Assembly: GCA_015698045.1 (NCBI GenBank)
Contig: BLAL01000221.1
Coordinates: 124,001 to 188,000, forward strand
DNA: 64,000 nucleotides
From: Rhizophagus clarus
Taxonomy: Eukaryota; Glomeromycota; Glomeromycetes; Glomerales; Glomeraceae
Direction: 5' to 3'
In this document: piece after piece, positions 21,575 to 35,486 of the stretch
How positions within the stretch are numbered: position 1 is the first letter of the stretch
How the letters are laid out: each line of letters opens with the position of its first letter
The notes under the pieces: model-generated
The model's database searches: none
What the model was told of the DNA's origin: nothing
The model's input: the letters and a program-made list of their open reading frames with translations, nothing else
Position numbers and translations under genes: made by a program

Positions 21575-22440
21575 TCAAACGATGGCATCATTATTTCCTT
21601 CACCATGATTATTAGAAGATGAAAGTCCTATTGATGAAATAAAATTAAAAGCATTATTTAAAGAGTATATTGACAAGTTTGAAAGGCATATAAAACGTAC
21701 CATTACTTATAACAGAAGAGCTCTCAGATTGTTTTACACTTGATGCGTTGTTGTCATCATTATGGTTTCTTTGAACCTTTGCGAGCCTTCCCTCAAGCAA
21801 AACTAATTTTTCCGTCAGAATTTTAATATCTTCTTGAGTAATGGTATACAATAATTCCAATTTATGGGCTTTTGTTTCCAATGCATTCACGTAATCTTCC
21901 CGTGCTTTTCTGCGAACGGCTCTGTATCTTTTCAAATTCTCGAGGTGTTTTCTCTGTAAATCCATTTTGTGTTATATATAATTTTATTTGTTAAACGTAG
22001 TACAAATAATGACTTACAAGTAAAGGTGCATTTAACAATCTATGTTCAGTACAGTAAGGAGAATTTGTTGGATAAGCTGGTAATGTTGTTTCTGTCAAAA
22101 GTTTTTAGAAATATTTAATTCAAAGCTTTTTTTATTTTTGATGAAAGCTATGTTTGTACTTACGACATGTAACGATTTGCTCCAAAGTGGTTGGAACGCT
22201 TTTTTTTTTTTAAAAAAAAAAAATTATTGTTCATATATAATTTAATAAAAATCAAATAATAAATATAAGCGATGTATCTTACGCTTGTTTCTCTTTTACA
22301 TTATAAGAAAGAATGTTAGTAGGATGTCCTTTTGAACCTTTCAAATTATATTTCATAAACGCATATTTTATTATTAACAAATAAATCAAAAAGAAAAATG
22401 AAGCGGTAAATAATACTATTAATGAATTCAATTCCATCAT
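21575..22440 (-). CDS. unknown membrane-anchored coiled-coil protein, five exons
   Basis: Exons in transcript order: 22440-22283, 22198-22164, 22091-22018, 21953-21701 and 21627-21575. All introns are GT-AG and all phases match, giving 190 residues. The N-terminus has one hydrophobic helix (LIVLFTASFFFLIYLLII, residues about 7-24), then a basic segment with GHPTNILSYN. Residues about 90-155 form a basic then heptad-rich coiled coil (LKRYRAVRRKAREDYVNALE...), and the tail is Ser/Asn-rich. The basic-plus-heptad part resembles a bZIP, but the membrane anchor argues for a tethered coiled-coil protein. A shorter reading starting at 21,965 is possible but would use intron sequence. No family was recognised. 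Confidence 0.55.
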
Positions 22441-24291
22441 TAAAAAAAAAAAAAGAGCTAGTTAATATAAGATATTTAAAGGAATATTTATTAAATATAT
22501 TTTTTTTTTCAGGTGTTACGTTCTCCTTTGCTTATGTGATGATATTGTAAGCATTAAATTTTTGTGCACTTCACATGACTATCATGAATATATCGAAACG
22601 TGGGATATAACATTGAATTTCGTTCAAACCGATAGCCACGTGGACAAGGTGAGTTGGAATTTCAATACGTCATATCAATATTTTTTTTCACAGATTTTCT
22701 CGTCACTAAACATTTTTTGGAAATGATCAGGGGATCCAGCGCATCATAGTATCATACGATTTAAAACGTGAATGTGTTATTGGATAATATGAATGGTTAA
22801 AAATAATAAAATTAGAAGCTTTAATACGGAATGACCGTTAGTAAAAATTTCTGATGGACATTCAGGCATCCAATTGAGCATATGATAATCTTGACCGTCG
22901 CTTGGCAATATTGTCCGATATATGGACATTAGTTATTGTATTTATTCAATTGCGGATTTCAGTAGTATCATTCGCTTTTTTAACTCTTATATAATATTAT
23001 TTTAATGGATCATAACTAGCAAATATAAAATTTGATTAGACGAGTTGCGGTCAGATCGTGAAGGCCCGGAGTGAGATTGTACCGCATTTATTGATATATA
23101 GGAGGAAAAATTAGAAATATTTATTATTGATAAGATCGTACTAATAATTTACATATTAGTATTTAAAATGGAAAGTACATTAAAATTATTATTATTTTAG
23201 TAACGCGCATTTCTTTATCGATTTCGATAACTTTTCATATACAGGAATACAAGAAATACATAGTTTGAACACAAATTACATATTCTCCTTACTTGCACGC
23301 TTCTATCCTTGCATAAATATTGAGAATACTTATTACGCAATTTAAGACTACAATTTGACGATTTAATCTTTCAAATCTATCATTCTTTGTGTTCCATTAT
23401 ACCTGACGGCTTATTTAATACGAAGAGGAAGACGATTCTTTTTCAAAATTTTAATTTTAGAGTGATTTTATATTTCATTTACATATTCGTTATCAAATTA
23501 TTTATCATCATTTATATAAATGAGTTTTCGTTCAATCAAACGCATAATTTTGCCAAGAATACTTAAGCAATAATATATTTGCATTTGAGTGAATAAGATA
23601 TTCGATAATGTATTTACTGAAATACTGTCAGTAGTAATTTTTTTTTTTTTTTTTTTTAATAAAAAGATTTTTAATACATCTTCAGGAGTATTCGTTTCGG
23701 AGCCAAGTTTTCAAGTTTAAAAATCCCTAATCTCTTGAGCGTGAAATTATATCCAAAAAAAAATATTGACTAGATAAATATTATTCGATATAAAACCGAT
23801 CATATTTATGTCGTGAATTTCTTGTTCAAATTATTTCTTAATTACATTATCAGCTGATAATGAATATTTAAAGTTCGTAAAAAGTGAGCTCTTTGAGATT
23901 CAGAAACGAAATCACCTATAAATTAATTTAGATGACGATAATTGCAAAAAACTTTTTTATAAGATTAAAGTAAAAATTTCACAATTAATTATCTAAAATC
24001 GAATTTTTTTTTTTTTAAAAAAAAAATCTCGAGTTAGAATAATGTGAATTTATTTTATAATTTATAAAATGATTTTATAATTAGTTTCTTTTAATTTATG
24101 AACACGTATGAACATACTGTATTAGACATTATATCGTATGATTAAATTATTTTACATTATAATTATGAAAACCCGTTTTTATATGGATTTTACATTTTCT
24201 ATATCAATACGCGAAAAATCATATCAGCACTTGACAATTTCGATATGATTTTATTGAACATATCGACTATATCGTACACTATAAATAATAG
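22441..24291. other. intergenic, no gene seen
   Basis: A T-rich and A-rich stretch between two minus-strand genes, with several 10-20 bp homopolymers (for example 23,637-23,660 and 24,006-24,030). No exon chain or TIR element could be supported. Confidence 0.4.
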
Positions 24292-25770
24292 TTATTCTTT
24301 TGTTACAGTAAAAGTTTCGATTTCTTCAATAACATGAATTTCATTCGTATTTAAATTATCTTCATAATTATGACTCTCATTATGAGCATATAAATATTGT
24401 TTTCCTGATACAAATGTCATAAACAATGAATTACAACCGAAATTAAATCCAGTACTATAATGATCATATATAGACTTATGATTATTTATTACAAGACTTA
24501 TTTTCATATTTTGAGTCTTCATTATTTTCAAATGAAAAAATAAAATTATCAGGAGAATAATAAAATTTTTCATAATCATGAGAATCTATATAATTTTCGT
24601 TCAAATTAAGTCCGATAGATTGATAGAACTATATCCACCAAAAATTTTGTTTGATCTTTCAACTTTAATTAAAATTAAATTTTCTACTTGACCTTTACAT
24701 TTGATTGATTCTTTACTAATACCATCAAGACTACTATGATAAATAAGGTTAAACCTGTAACGTGAATCATTCATTAACTGCATAATAATCTTTTTTATTA
24801 ATCCAATTAATAATTACGTTAACAAGTTTTGGTTTGATAATCTCCGATTCAAAATTTCTTATTCTAGGCGGTAAAACTCGCGTTTTTGCTAAGTTATATT
24901 TATTATTATAAAAATCTTAAATTCTTTATAAATACGTTCTGGAATAATATCTTTATAAGGTTGAACTTTATCAAAAAAATTGTCAGATAAAATATTCACA
25001 AATCGAATAAGAGGAATAAATAGATTTAGAGTTTTCTTTAATGCTTCATAATTTTCATCATTCCATCTGGTTCTATCATTATTCTCGCTACCTAAACCAT
25101 GAGTCTGGTTAATACCCCATTTAATTAAATAATCCCAAGCAATATCTTCTTCAATCCTCAAATCATCTCGTTTAAGTAATTCATAGAGAATATCCTTATC
25201 TAACGAGAGAAAGTCTTTTGTAGTAATAAATGAATAAAAGTTTTTACAGATAGACTCAAGACAATAATCTTGTAATTTCTTACAACCAGCAAGTTTAAAC
25301 GCAGTATGGAAAACGAGAGTAAACCTATTTTTCATCCAAATTTTTGGTTTTACAATTAAATAATCTTGAATATAATTATATAATTCTTCAATGAGTAATT
25401 CATCTGATGCAACTAGCAATCCAAGAATATCTTCCCCCGATTGTTTATTCAAATTAAGTTCACCAGTATAAATATATCTTAACATAATTGTAATTAGATT
25501 GAATTATTCGAATGATGAATATTCATAAATTATTCTTACCTTAAAATAATGTCAAAAACGTTCGGAGTAATGTTTGATTTCTTAAATATGATAATATCAT
25601 TTTTCTTTGTAAGCCAATAAGATGAAAGAGCACCTTTGAAATAAGGAGAACGAGCACGTAAAATTACCGAATGAGCACGAAATTCTTTTGTATTGTTATA
25701 AAGTTTTAATATTTTTGTTTCACAAATTTTAAACAAGTTTACAAAAGTCTGCAGTGAAAAATTTTTAAAT
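24292..25770 (-). pseudogene. decayed BTB-BACK-TLDc gene
   Basis: Pieces appear in transcript order. A BTB fragment contains KEFRAHSVILRARSPYFKGA (about 25,736-25,550). An intron sits at the same place as in the intact paralogue at 41,911. A BACK-type region YIYTGELNLNKQSGEDILGL...LLKRDDLRIEE...IPLIRFVN runs 25,490-24,889. TLDc fragments RYRFNLIYHSSLDG...FGGYSSI and GFNFGCN...IHVIEEIETF end at 24,292. The first BTB strand region is degenerate and at least two frameshifts interrupt the TLDc part. In the intact family, BTB mediates dimerisation and cullin-3 contact, and TLDc is linked to oxidation resistance or V-ATPase regulation. Confidence 0.75.
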
Positions 25771-26312
25771 AATTTACCTTTATTATGAACTTCATAATTG
25801 AATAAATTACTCGTTCGTTTTCGTATGATATTATTTTAAGCTTATTGCTGAAATAGTTTATGAAACGAACACATGTCGTCATAAACTATTGCGGTAAACA
25901 TAGACTAACATAAAAAATATTTTAAAGATGAAATTTATACAAAAGAATACATATTATAAGAATTTATTATACGTTCGTTAATAATTTTCATTTGAAGGTA
26001 TTTTATAGGAAATGCTTTAGGTTGAGTTTAGAATTTTGTAGATTCATCTGTTAGATTGTAAGTACGACTTGTTGCAGTTTTATAATAATAATAAATAAAT
26101 TTTTTACATAAAAATTCGTGTACAAATATTGTGTTATAAAGCCTGATTGGCGTTTTTCCTATATGTATAACGCGTAAATAGATGATAAGTTCGCGTTTTG
26201 TGAATCAGTGTAAACATGTAAACAGGGATTTTATATATATATCCCATCTGTGCAAAATTGAATCCTTATCGCTTTTTTTTTTTTCTTCCTTTATTGCTGG
26301 AAATAAAAAAAA
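25771..26312. promoter_or_regulatory. divergent intergenic region
   Basis: The 540 bp between the start of the decayed minus-strand BTB gene and the plus-strand gene at 26,313. No specific promoter motif was identified. It ends in a T-run and TTTATTGCTGGAAATAAAA just before the ATG, a layout shared with the copy at 54,420-54,450. Confidence 0.25.
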
Positions 26313-26967
26313 ATGGCGAATAATAATAATCAAATACTTCTTCTCCATTACAACTCAGGACTTTCACCATTCAGCAGGTCTGCATGGTTTCTCACTGGGT
26401 TGTTTTTTGGATCTTTCTTTGTGTTGGCCCTTGGAAAGCCATCACTTTTTTATGATTTTTTTAAATTTCTTGTTTTTATTTTTTATTTAAGTATAGATTT
26501 TTATAAATCAGAAACAGGACAACTTATAGTTATTGATATCAAGTTTTTGTTCAATAGCTATATGGACTTCCGCTCTGCAAGGAACTTGAAGGCAAAAATG
26601 GAAAAAGGTGGTAATACGGTGCCGCCTTTTTTCATTTGGTTTCTTCAAGATTATCCTGAGACAGCTGCATATTTTTTCAGAAGGTTAAATCCAATATTAC
26701 TTAATTTTGTATATGATAAAATATCTGGATACCTTTTGGATTATGTATGTAATAATAATTATTATATTTCTATTTTAATGAAAATATTTTAAAGAAAATT
26801 ATATTTGCTTTTATAGGCAGCTGATCTCTTACTTCCTGGCTGGATTTTCCCCAAGGACTGGATGAAAGGTATAATTAAAAAAGTTTTGATTTACGTTTAT
26901 ACTAAATTTATTACTCCCCATATTTTTTCTTCCAGGTTACCAACCATTCTTAGAAAGCATAAATTAA
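26313..26967 (+). CDS. unknown small membrane protein, three exons, 171 residues
   Basis: Exons 26313-26744, 26817-26868 and 26936-26967, with GT-AG introns and matching phases, end ...GYQPFLESIN and TAA. Two hydrophobic segments are clear: AWFLTGLFFGSFFVLAL (about residues 24-40) and a longer one around FLVFIFYLSIDFY (about 52-65). They are followed by a soluble part with aromatic-rich PPFFIWFLQDYPETAAYFFRR. The family was not recognised. A decayed copy of the whole gene, including the second exon, lies at 54,451-55,043, which supports the exon model. Confidence 0.6.
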
Positions 26968-29900
26968 CACCTGAGGAAATAGTTTAATTGTATCCTTTTA
27001 TTTGGTAGAGCGGAATTGTCCTGTTTCTGATATACATTTCTTTTTATTTTATATTTATTTTATTTTATTTTATTTGCCTAGTATTCGTTTGATTCCTGGC
27101 TTACGATTGGGGCAGCTTCCAGGAAAAGTAATATTGTGTAATTATTAAGGAATGTATTATTTGTTTATTATTGTATTTCGGAGGATTGGGGTTGGACACT
27201 TCAAATTTTTGAATTTTGGAAGTGACAGAGTTTGGCGTGTGTAGGGGCCATACTCAATAGGTTTACGTTTAAAATAAAAAGTTTTAGTATAGTCAAAAGT
27301 AATGTATGAAAAAATAGATAAAATTATTAACCTTTTATGGTATAGGCAGTGTTTGTACAGTACAGTACGTGATTATATGAGCAATGTACTGTACATTTGA
27401 TCTATTTGATCTGTAATTTGATAACTAAAAGCATCTCATATTATTTGTTATAGAATATGTGTTAAAAAGTTTTACGCAAGTGTTACATGAAAAAACAGGT
27501 TTATGCCAGTAATTTATATTTAATTTATATTTTAAGTTTATTAATTATTATTTTGGTTTTTTTAGACTTGAAAAGATTCTAAGATTAATATACATCAAGC
27601 TTTTATATTAAAAACATATTGTTAAATTAAATTGATATGATAAAAACTATTAATAAATCATCAAAGAAGATGTCTACAGAGTTAATCTTATATCATTTCA
27701 GAAGTATATAAAAGGTTTAAATTTGTTTATAAGGGTAATTTGAAAGTTTTTAGAACAAAAAATTACTTGAGTTTATATTTTTTAATAAATAGACATTTAA
27801 AAATATTAATTTTTTTTTTTATTGAAGTTTAAAGTTAATTATCACTTTTTAATTAATGGTTTCAATACTTTACTAATTAGTTTGGAGCAATACGATTGAT
27901 TCTGTCATTCATGGTAGCACATTACTTTACTCATGATATACTATTTTCAATTTTAGATTAATTATATTTGATCACGATATAAATTACTTATTATTTATTT
28001 ATTTATTTATTTATTGATGTTGCGACTGATAGTTACGTTACAAGAGAATAGACATAAAAATTAGTTCATACGAGTGAAATCTATGAAACCAAGATTGGGA
28101 AACCTTTATATTTAAAGAAAAGTCACCAGCCGTGATTTTTAAAATCTGCAGGCTTAGTCTTCCAATCCATCAATTATTGAAGAAATATAAATAAAGAATT
28201 ATAAAAAGAAAAAGAAGAAGTAAAAGAATTTATATTATTTTCTAAATTAAAATCTAAATTATTGGGATTATAATAACACATCTAAGAACCAGAGTGAAGA
28301 TAATTTGAACTAACGAGATACAAATATTCTCAAAGGTCAGGCAGAAAAGTGGAACGTTTGTTTCATGTTATAGAAGAAGAGAAGTTATAAATGAGACTAT
28401 AGTGTGAGTCGATTGAGAAGAGTGGTTTTATTGGCGTTATTTGTGATAATAGTTGCATTTCTTGCGTTTGGTAATGGAATGAGAACATTTCCAATCTTAA
28501 AAATTAGCAGCGTGGAACTTTCAGAAATATTTAGTAATATTATTGAAGAATTTAATTAAAAATTGATTAATAATAATCTGTCTTGTTTTAGGAGTATGCA
28601 CAAAGATTAGTGAGCTCTTGTGGGATACATTGGTGAAAGATTAAATAAATCATGTGATTCAAAATTAATTTATTCAGTGAAGCGAAAGATTAAACTTTTA
28701 AGTTTGTGGTCACGTGATTGTATCAGTTGTCATGTCATGTACTTTAAATTATCAATTGTTTATTTATTTATTTTGAGAAAAATTATGTTTATGAATTATA
28801 ATATAATTAATGTTTAAAATAAAAGTTTAATTATGAAATTAAAAGTATCTAATCAATTTTGACAGAAGTAAACAATTTTTCAAAATTAACCTAAAATTCA
28901 AACTTCAATCTCATGATATTGGCATTTGTTTACTGATTTTGAATTATTCGGTATAATTATTTATTAATAACCTAAAGGAAACAAATGACTTCAATTCACA
29001 AAACAATCTGCAGTACTAGTGCAACACTAACTTATCAACTGATTTTACTCTTATTTTATTAAACTTTTTTATAATTTAATTTAATTAAATAATAAATAAT
29101 AACTAATATAGGTTTATTGGTTTTATGTTGCATTATTTAAATCAATTAAAATTACTTAACTCGTTCATTTTCAAAAATTTTTCAATTATCGTTTTGTAAA
29201 AATAATTAATGAAAATGGATTTTGTGACATACTATATTCTTCAATTATAAAAAAATTTCTCTGATCCTTTCAATCCTTTATATGGTCAGATTTATTTTTA
29301 ATTCATAAACATTATAGATAAGACAAAACATCGTGAATTTGTATTATTGTGATACTAATAAATATAACAAATGTACGTCATTTGTAATTTTTTAAAATTA
29401 ATGGATGAATTTGTGATATAAGCAACAGTTTATATAAGGTCTATGCTGGTTAGTGGAATATAGATGCCTATTTTTGTAAAAATTTTTGATATTTTCATTC
29501 TAATAAGGGTAAAAATATTTTTACATTTTATAGTTTAAAAAAAAAATGGTATGTTATGCAAAATTTTATTATTAGATGTAATAGTATTTCATCAATAAAT
29601 TTTTGATGTATTTTATGCAACAAGATCTGGTTAATATGATTAACAGATAAATATCTAATACTTGTCCTATAATTTCTTTTTTTTTCTTGATATTCTCACA
29701 GATTATTACATGTACTAATCTGAATTATGTAACATCAAACTCTTTTTTAGTATAATTTACTCTCATAAATAACAATAATATCTTCTGATTTAACTGATAT
29801 CTTTACAGAAATCAATAAATGATGAAAGAACAGAAAGCATCACCAAAGTAGAAGAATTACCTCAATGATCATAAAATTTGAGAGGTAAATTGTAATGATA

Positions 29901-32900
29901 TAACTCGTTTTAATAGTTGTCATAGTATTTACTAACTTTGCCTTTTTTTTGATATTTAGATGATAATTGGCCAACACTAATGTGACATGAATAAATTATC
30001 ACTTGCTAAGCGCAAATTTTCTAGGAAAAGAAGATTGATCTTCTATATTATACATCTGTAAATATACTGTCACATAGAATAAGTTGTCTTTAAAGATAAT
30101 ATAAGAAAATTACATATTACTGGTAATCCTGATATAGGAAATCTTTTTTGATTACTATTTACTATATCTGTTTTTGTAACAAGGAAATACAAAAATTGTA
30201 GTATTGAATAAAATCTGATTATCTTTGATGGAGAAGTAGTCTTCACAGACCTTTGAGGGCATATACTTGAATAATAGAAACACTTGGTATATCGTGAATA
30301 AGATAGAACCAAAAATAATAATACTAAAATGATTTTTTGTATGTTCATCTGAGAAAGCATATTATAAGCGTTTTTATAGGTATACTGGTAGAATAAGATA
30401 ATGTGAACAGCAATAGCAATAGAATTCTGTAAAGAGGAAAAAGATGGCAATCTTGATCGCAGCAGCCAGAATTATTTGATTTGGAAGAGGGGAAACCACA
30501 GTCATTACAACGATGGTGAATGAAATAATATGATATTAATCCAATTCAGCATGATTAAGACAATAACGTATACAACGAAAATGACCAAAGTACCAATATA
30601 TCAATTTCAAAAACAAATTTTCAGTTAACAAAAAAAAAAAAAAGTAAAAAAGTTGAATTACTGGTTAAGTTAGACAATATGCTCTTAAAGAATGTCTTGA
30701 AGACTTTCTATTTTAGTTAACGTTATTATTTTTGATAAAAGATATTTTTTATTTTAATGTGTTATATAAACATTTTAATTCTGCATTAATTTTGGATGTA
30801 GTTATAAAATAAATTGCATTTCTGGATTTACAATCTAATAGATAATTTCTATTTCAAAATTTCCAAGAAAAAAAAATTTAGGAAAGAAAAGTTTAGGAAA
30901 GAAAAAAGTGTAAAGAAGTATAGAAAATATAATCATAATATAAATATTATCATATAATCGATTTTTTTTTTTAATTATGAAATAAATACTTTGCAATTTT
31001 TTTTTAAAATTTTTCTGTTGGAATTCTAATACAAAAGAAAAGGATAATTCTCCCGAGTCTACAAAAACTAATCCAATATCATAAAATCTTTCTTGAATAT
31101 CTATTAATAATTAGTTAGGCAAAGATATTTAACTTTATTTAAATATTATTTTGATATAAGTTTGATAGCATGTCTATTTCCAAAACGGAAGGTTGTGTGT
31201 TTAAATCACTCGTTCTTCATTTAAGCCAATTAATATATTTTTTTTTTTAAGAAAAATCATACTATATCATACTGTGTCATGATTGATATCACATTATAAC
31301 AAACATGATTATCGTGTCATAATATTATCTGTTATGTTTGAAAGGCTTTAAAGTTTGCAAGTAGATTTAAATCTGAAAATAAATATAAAACTGAATACAA
31401 TAAGTTGCTTTATACAATTTATTAAATTTAGATAATTGAAAAAATCGTCATGAATCTGAAGAATCAGAATATCAGATGTAATAATAATAAAATAAGATAA
31501 GCTCCATTTTCTAAATTTCTGACATTAATAAAATTATTATATTCCGCTGAATTTATTTGATTAAAACTCAAAAAAATTATAATCATTTAAATTTCTATGT
31601 GATATATAAAGCAAAAGGATATGTAGTCTAAACTCCATCTTCATAATTTCGTAGAACATGATAAATAAAGTTTGTAAAAAAGTTCATTAAATGAGTTATA
31701 TTAAAGATGGAAAAAAATTGATCATAAGATCAAATTTAAAAAAAAAAATAAAAAAAAAAAAGTGATTGGAGGTGACGATGATGAAAATAAAATCATGTGC
31801 AAATTCAGCACGTATGGCGCAGTAAATAATTTAATCAACACAGCAATATTTGTGAATATACCAAATAAGGGTCACTGGTATTCAACCTTCTGATTGTTTC
31901 CTCGATTTGAATTAAAATTTATGGAAATAAAATGTATAAACTGGAGGAGTTGGATTTATAAACTGGAAAAACAATACTAAGTATATTTCGTGATGAATGG
32001 TTAAGTTATAATTTTAGCAAATTACAAAAATCTTCTATTGATGATTTTATTTCAATATTATTCAATACATATCCTAATAAAGCCCAATTTTATCCTAATA
32101 TTCTTATTTATACCACTAAAAGATTTGTTTGATCGATTTGAATACGGTCTAAAAAAACAATAGGAATGTTATATATTTGACTATGAAACATTTTATGATC
32201 TATATAAGAATACGTACCAAATATTATTATTGGTAGATTCTAAATTAATGTTTCTTCAAATTTTTTATTTTGAGTTAAATTAATATGACAAGAAATGAAA
32301 CAAGGTAAATTAAATTTCACAAGTCAAAACCATACCTTCCAGGAAGTGATTGTTATATAATCCTTCTGCTAATATTAAGAAGACGCTAGACAGTGAAGAG
32401 TTAAATGCTAATAAGACTGCTATTCTAAAATACTTTGATATTGGAAAGTATTTTATTAATATCGTACCTCCTTCTCCAAACATTTGTTAAAAGATAACAT
32501 CTTGAACTCTTTTTTTTTAGACAAGAATGTTATATTCCAAATCTTCTGATTATTTGCCGCCTCTGGTAAGTATAATGATAACGATTTTCCAAGAAGAAAT
32601 TCTATTATTATAACTATGGTAACAAGTCTTGATATGTTTGGAATTAAATGTAAGCGCTTTATATGGGTTGAGCTCTTTAATGATTTTTGCTTCTACTGTA
32701 TGAAAGTAAAATATTTTCAATTGTTTTTTGAGTTAACTCCCTTATCCATGAGATTCTTGATTGCCACTGAATTATTCTGGTCAATTTTAATCAATTTCAC
32801 CAATTCTTGTGTATAATTCATTAATAAATTAAGATAACACACTGTATTAATAAACATAAAATAAATACTGAGCAGCCTGTTTTTTCAGTATAAATATATT

Positions 32901-34224
32901 TTTTTTGTATGGGTTTTGTATTTAAAAATGTCGTCTCAAGGACATTGCATATGTCGTAATAAATATTTGTCATTAATCTGTGGTAAAAAAATATTTAAGA
33001 GTATATAAAGCATATTAGAAATGATTATTTTTGTTGATGTCATGCGACTGCCACCACGATTAATAATATGATTCGATTATTAATATGATTAATGATAATT
33101 AATAATGATAGTATAATAAAGTTTATGATTGATGGTTAATAACTGTCCATGAATTAATAACTCCGATCACGACGATCTCCGATACTCCGAAAATTACTAC
33201 TCATAAACATGTGATTAATAATAATTTTGACTGCGGTGTACTTTCCAGTGGATCGACCAAATTTCTCAAGTACACAATTAGGATGAAGGGAATGGTTACT
33301 ATGCGATAGCGTTCTCGTTACTTCCTTTACGTAATTGCATTTGTTGCAAATTCTTCTGGAAAGAGTAAGGATGCGAGTGTACAACTTGACACATTCCACT
33401 CATATCCTACCAAAGTACAAACTCGATACAGTTTCAAAAGGATGACTGCAATAATTCAATTGATTTGTACCTTCGAATTTTAATCACGTTGGATATGTAT
33501 TACTAAAAGTACTAGAAGTTTCGAATTTGATTATTAATCAATGCCCAAAAGCATGTGATAGACTAGGAAATTTAGAGGCCTAAAAAATTTTTTGAAAAAA
33601 ATTCATATAATCTCATATGAAAATCATGGAAACAGAAGACCAAGTGTTTCACTAATTACGGTATGTATCTCAGCGGTAAAATTAAATCAACAATGCAAAT
33701 AGAGTAGATTTATGGGGGAGAATGTTGGTCTTAGATAAAGTTTCAGCCGATTATCATTATTATGATTGAAGCTCTTCTCTGGGATTTCGTCCATCAGCCT
33801 TTAAAAAAAAATGAAATTAGATGAGTAAATCAATCATTTAATGATGGAACGCTTAGCAAAAAGCTTAATGGCGATCAAATTAGATCAGAAAAATTACTCC
33901 TGACGAATGTAAGTATTGCGGAGATCTCAAGTGGAAAGGGCGAAATGCACTATTAAGTAATAAATCTTCTGATCAAATGACTTAGTTAAATGCAGCAATA
34001 AATAACTCAACTAACGTTAACATACAAATATTCCATTTTGAAGATATATATTTGAGTGGAAAGAATCATATTTCAGCGTTGATTCTAAATTTTTTGAATA
34101 AAAATTATTTTATTTTGGAGATTAATTTTATGATACTTTTTCGTGATCCTGACAAGATAGAAGATTCCGAACCCATTAATGTTAATAATACTAAAATTAA
34201 CGAAGTGGTTCATAGTGACAGAGA
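26968..34224. other. 7-kb gene-poor stretch
   Basis: Mostly AT-rich non-coding sequence. Three places look marginally coding. About 28,401-28,559 (+) has an open frame with a strong hydrophobic segment VVLLALFVIIVAFLAFG but no ATG. 30,070-30,450 (-) is a 126-codon frame with two hydrophobic stretches. About 32,040-32,130 (+) reads SIDDFISILFNTYPNKAQFY, recalling leucine-rich/F-box gene debris. None could be built into a gene. An ATTT repeat lies at 27,985-28,015. Confidence 0.35.
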
Positions 34225-34500
34225 ATGAACATGTTATATCGGCTTATACTTGACATGATATCAAGGTATCTATTATGTTTTATTTCATCCACTGTTTTTA
34301 TTTTGGAATTTTATTATATATTTTCAGCCGGGGCTTTTTGCATCATAATATTCGTTGGAATAGATGAATGGTTTGTGATTGATTTTGATGATGCATGCAA
34401 GGTATTCCCAATCATAAATGGTCTCATGCTCCTGAAGTTTCTATGATGAAAGCGTCAACATGTGGTCCGTCAGACATCTAATTTTAACACCGATAAATCT
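34225..34500 (+). pseudogene. kinase-like C-lobe fragment
   Basis: A short frame contains GIDEWFVIDFDDACK, which resembles the Asp-containing segment (xIDFDDA) of divergent protein-kinase-like domains common in these fungi. Stops and frame changes follow at once. No glycine-rich loop, catalytic loop or other kinase part was found upstream, so this is at most a remnant. Confidence 0.3.
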
Positions 34501-35441
34501 TGAAAACGATGAATTAAAGAGATAGGTTTAGTATAGATGATGAATATCACAGCATCATCCGAAGAGACATTAAACATAATAGATCTTTAATCTTTTAGAG
34601 AACAATCATTTAAAAAGGTTTTTTTTTACTTGATGAGTTTTTTACTTTGTAAGATTAAGTTAAAATATTTGTTTTAATATCAGAGGAGTTGGAATTTAAG
34701 GAATTTTTTACTTTTCGAGGTATAATTATTTAGCTTAGCTCAATTCGATATTATTTGTTTACTTACGTCTGTAAATGTATTCATCTGTATTATATTGATT
34801 AATAAATTAATTTTTGCATTTTTTGACAATTTTTTTTTCAATAATTTGGACGAAAATTTTGGACGCAAACAGAATTTAACGTGTCACGTGGAACTCTCCT
34901 GATTGGGCAGTCCTTAGGCAGTGAGGATATTTTACACGAATATGTTTTAATTACGTAGTAAAATGTTATTTGTGGATAAGAAAAATCTTCAGTAATCGAT
35001 TTTGGTGTCAATGTGAATAGGGTTAGTCAACGAGATTGGTAATAAAAGTACAAATTCCCGATGCTGCAAAGCCATATGGGCTTTGAAAGGTATCATGATT
35101 GTATGAACTATATGTAAAATTTGTAACACTTTATTTTTTTTTCTATTTTTATTATTATCAATGGTACATCAGTAAATTAATTTGAATTGCATGTTTATTA
35201 ATCAGCAAATATACTATCTAAATTTGGAATAAACAAAAAAGAATTTCGCTGAATAATCATCGGCAGGATGAATAATAGTATGTCCACCTAAGTCAATTCA
35301 TCAGAAAATTGGTTCGTTTTTATTATTAGAATCTTGCTAAATTCTCTTCTTTATTATTAACCATTTATCATCGTTATCATTGTCTGATTCTTCTGTTTTG
35401 CTATATAAAGCTAATGAATTTTTTTTTTTCTGCATTTCTGA

Positions 35442-35486
<45 letters not shown>

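Noticed and set aside
21581..21742. Plus-strand ORF MASLFPSP followed by DESPIDEIKLK
   Set aside because: It has a stop after eight codons and overlaps, in antisense, exons with good splice signals and phase on the minus strand.
26182..26490. 102-codon frame overlapping the start of the membrane-protein gene
   Set aside because: Different frame from the gene whose exon structure is supported by the decayed copy at 54.5 kb.
33154..33399. 81-codon minus-strand frame with a CNKC pair
   Set aside because: No domain, no neighbouring exons; length is expected by chance in a window of this size.
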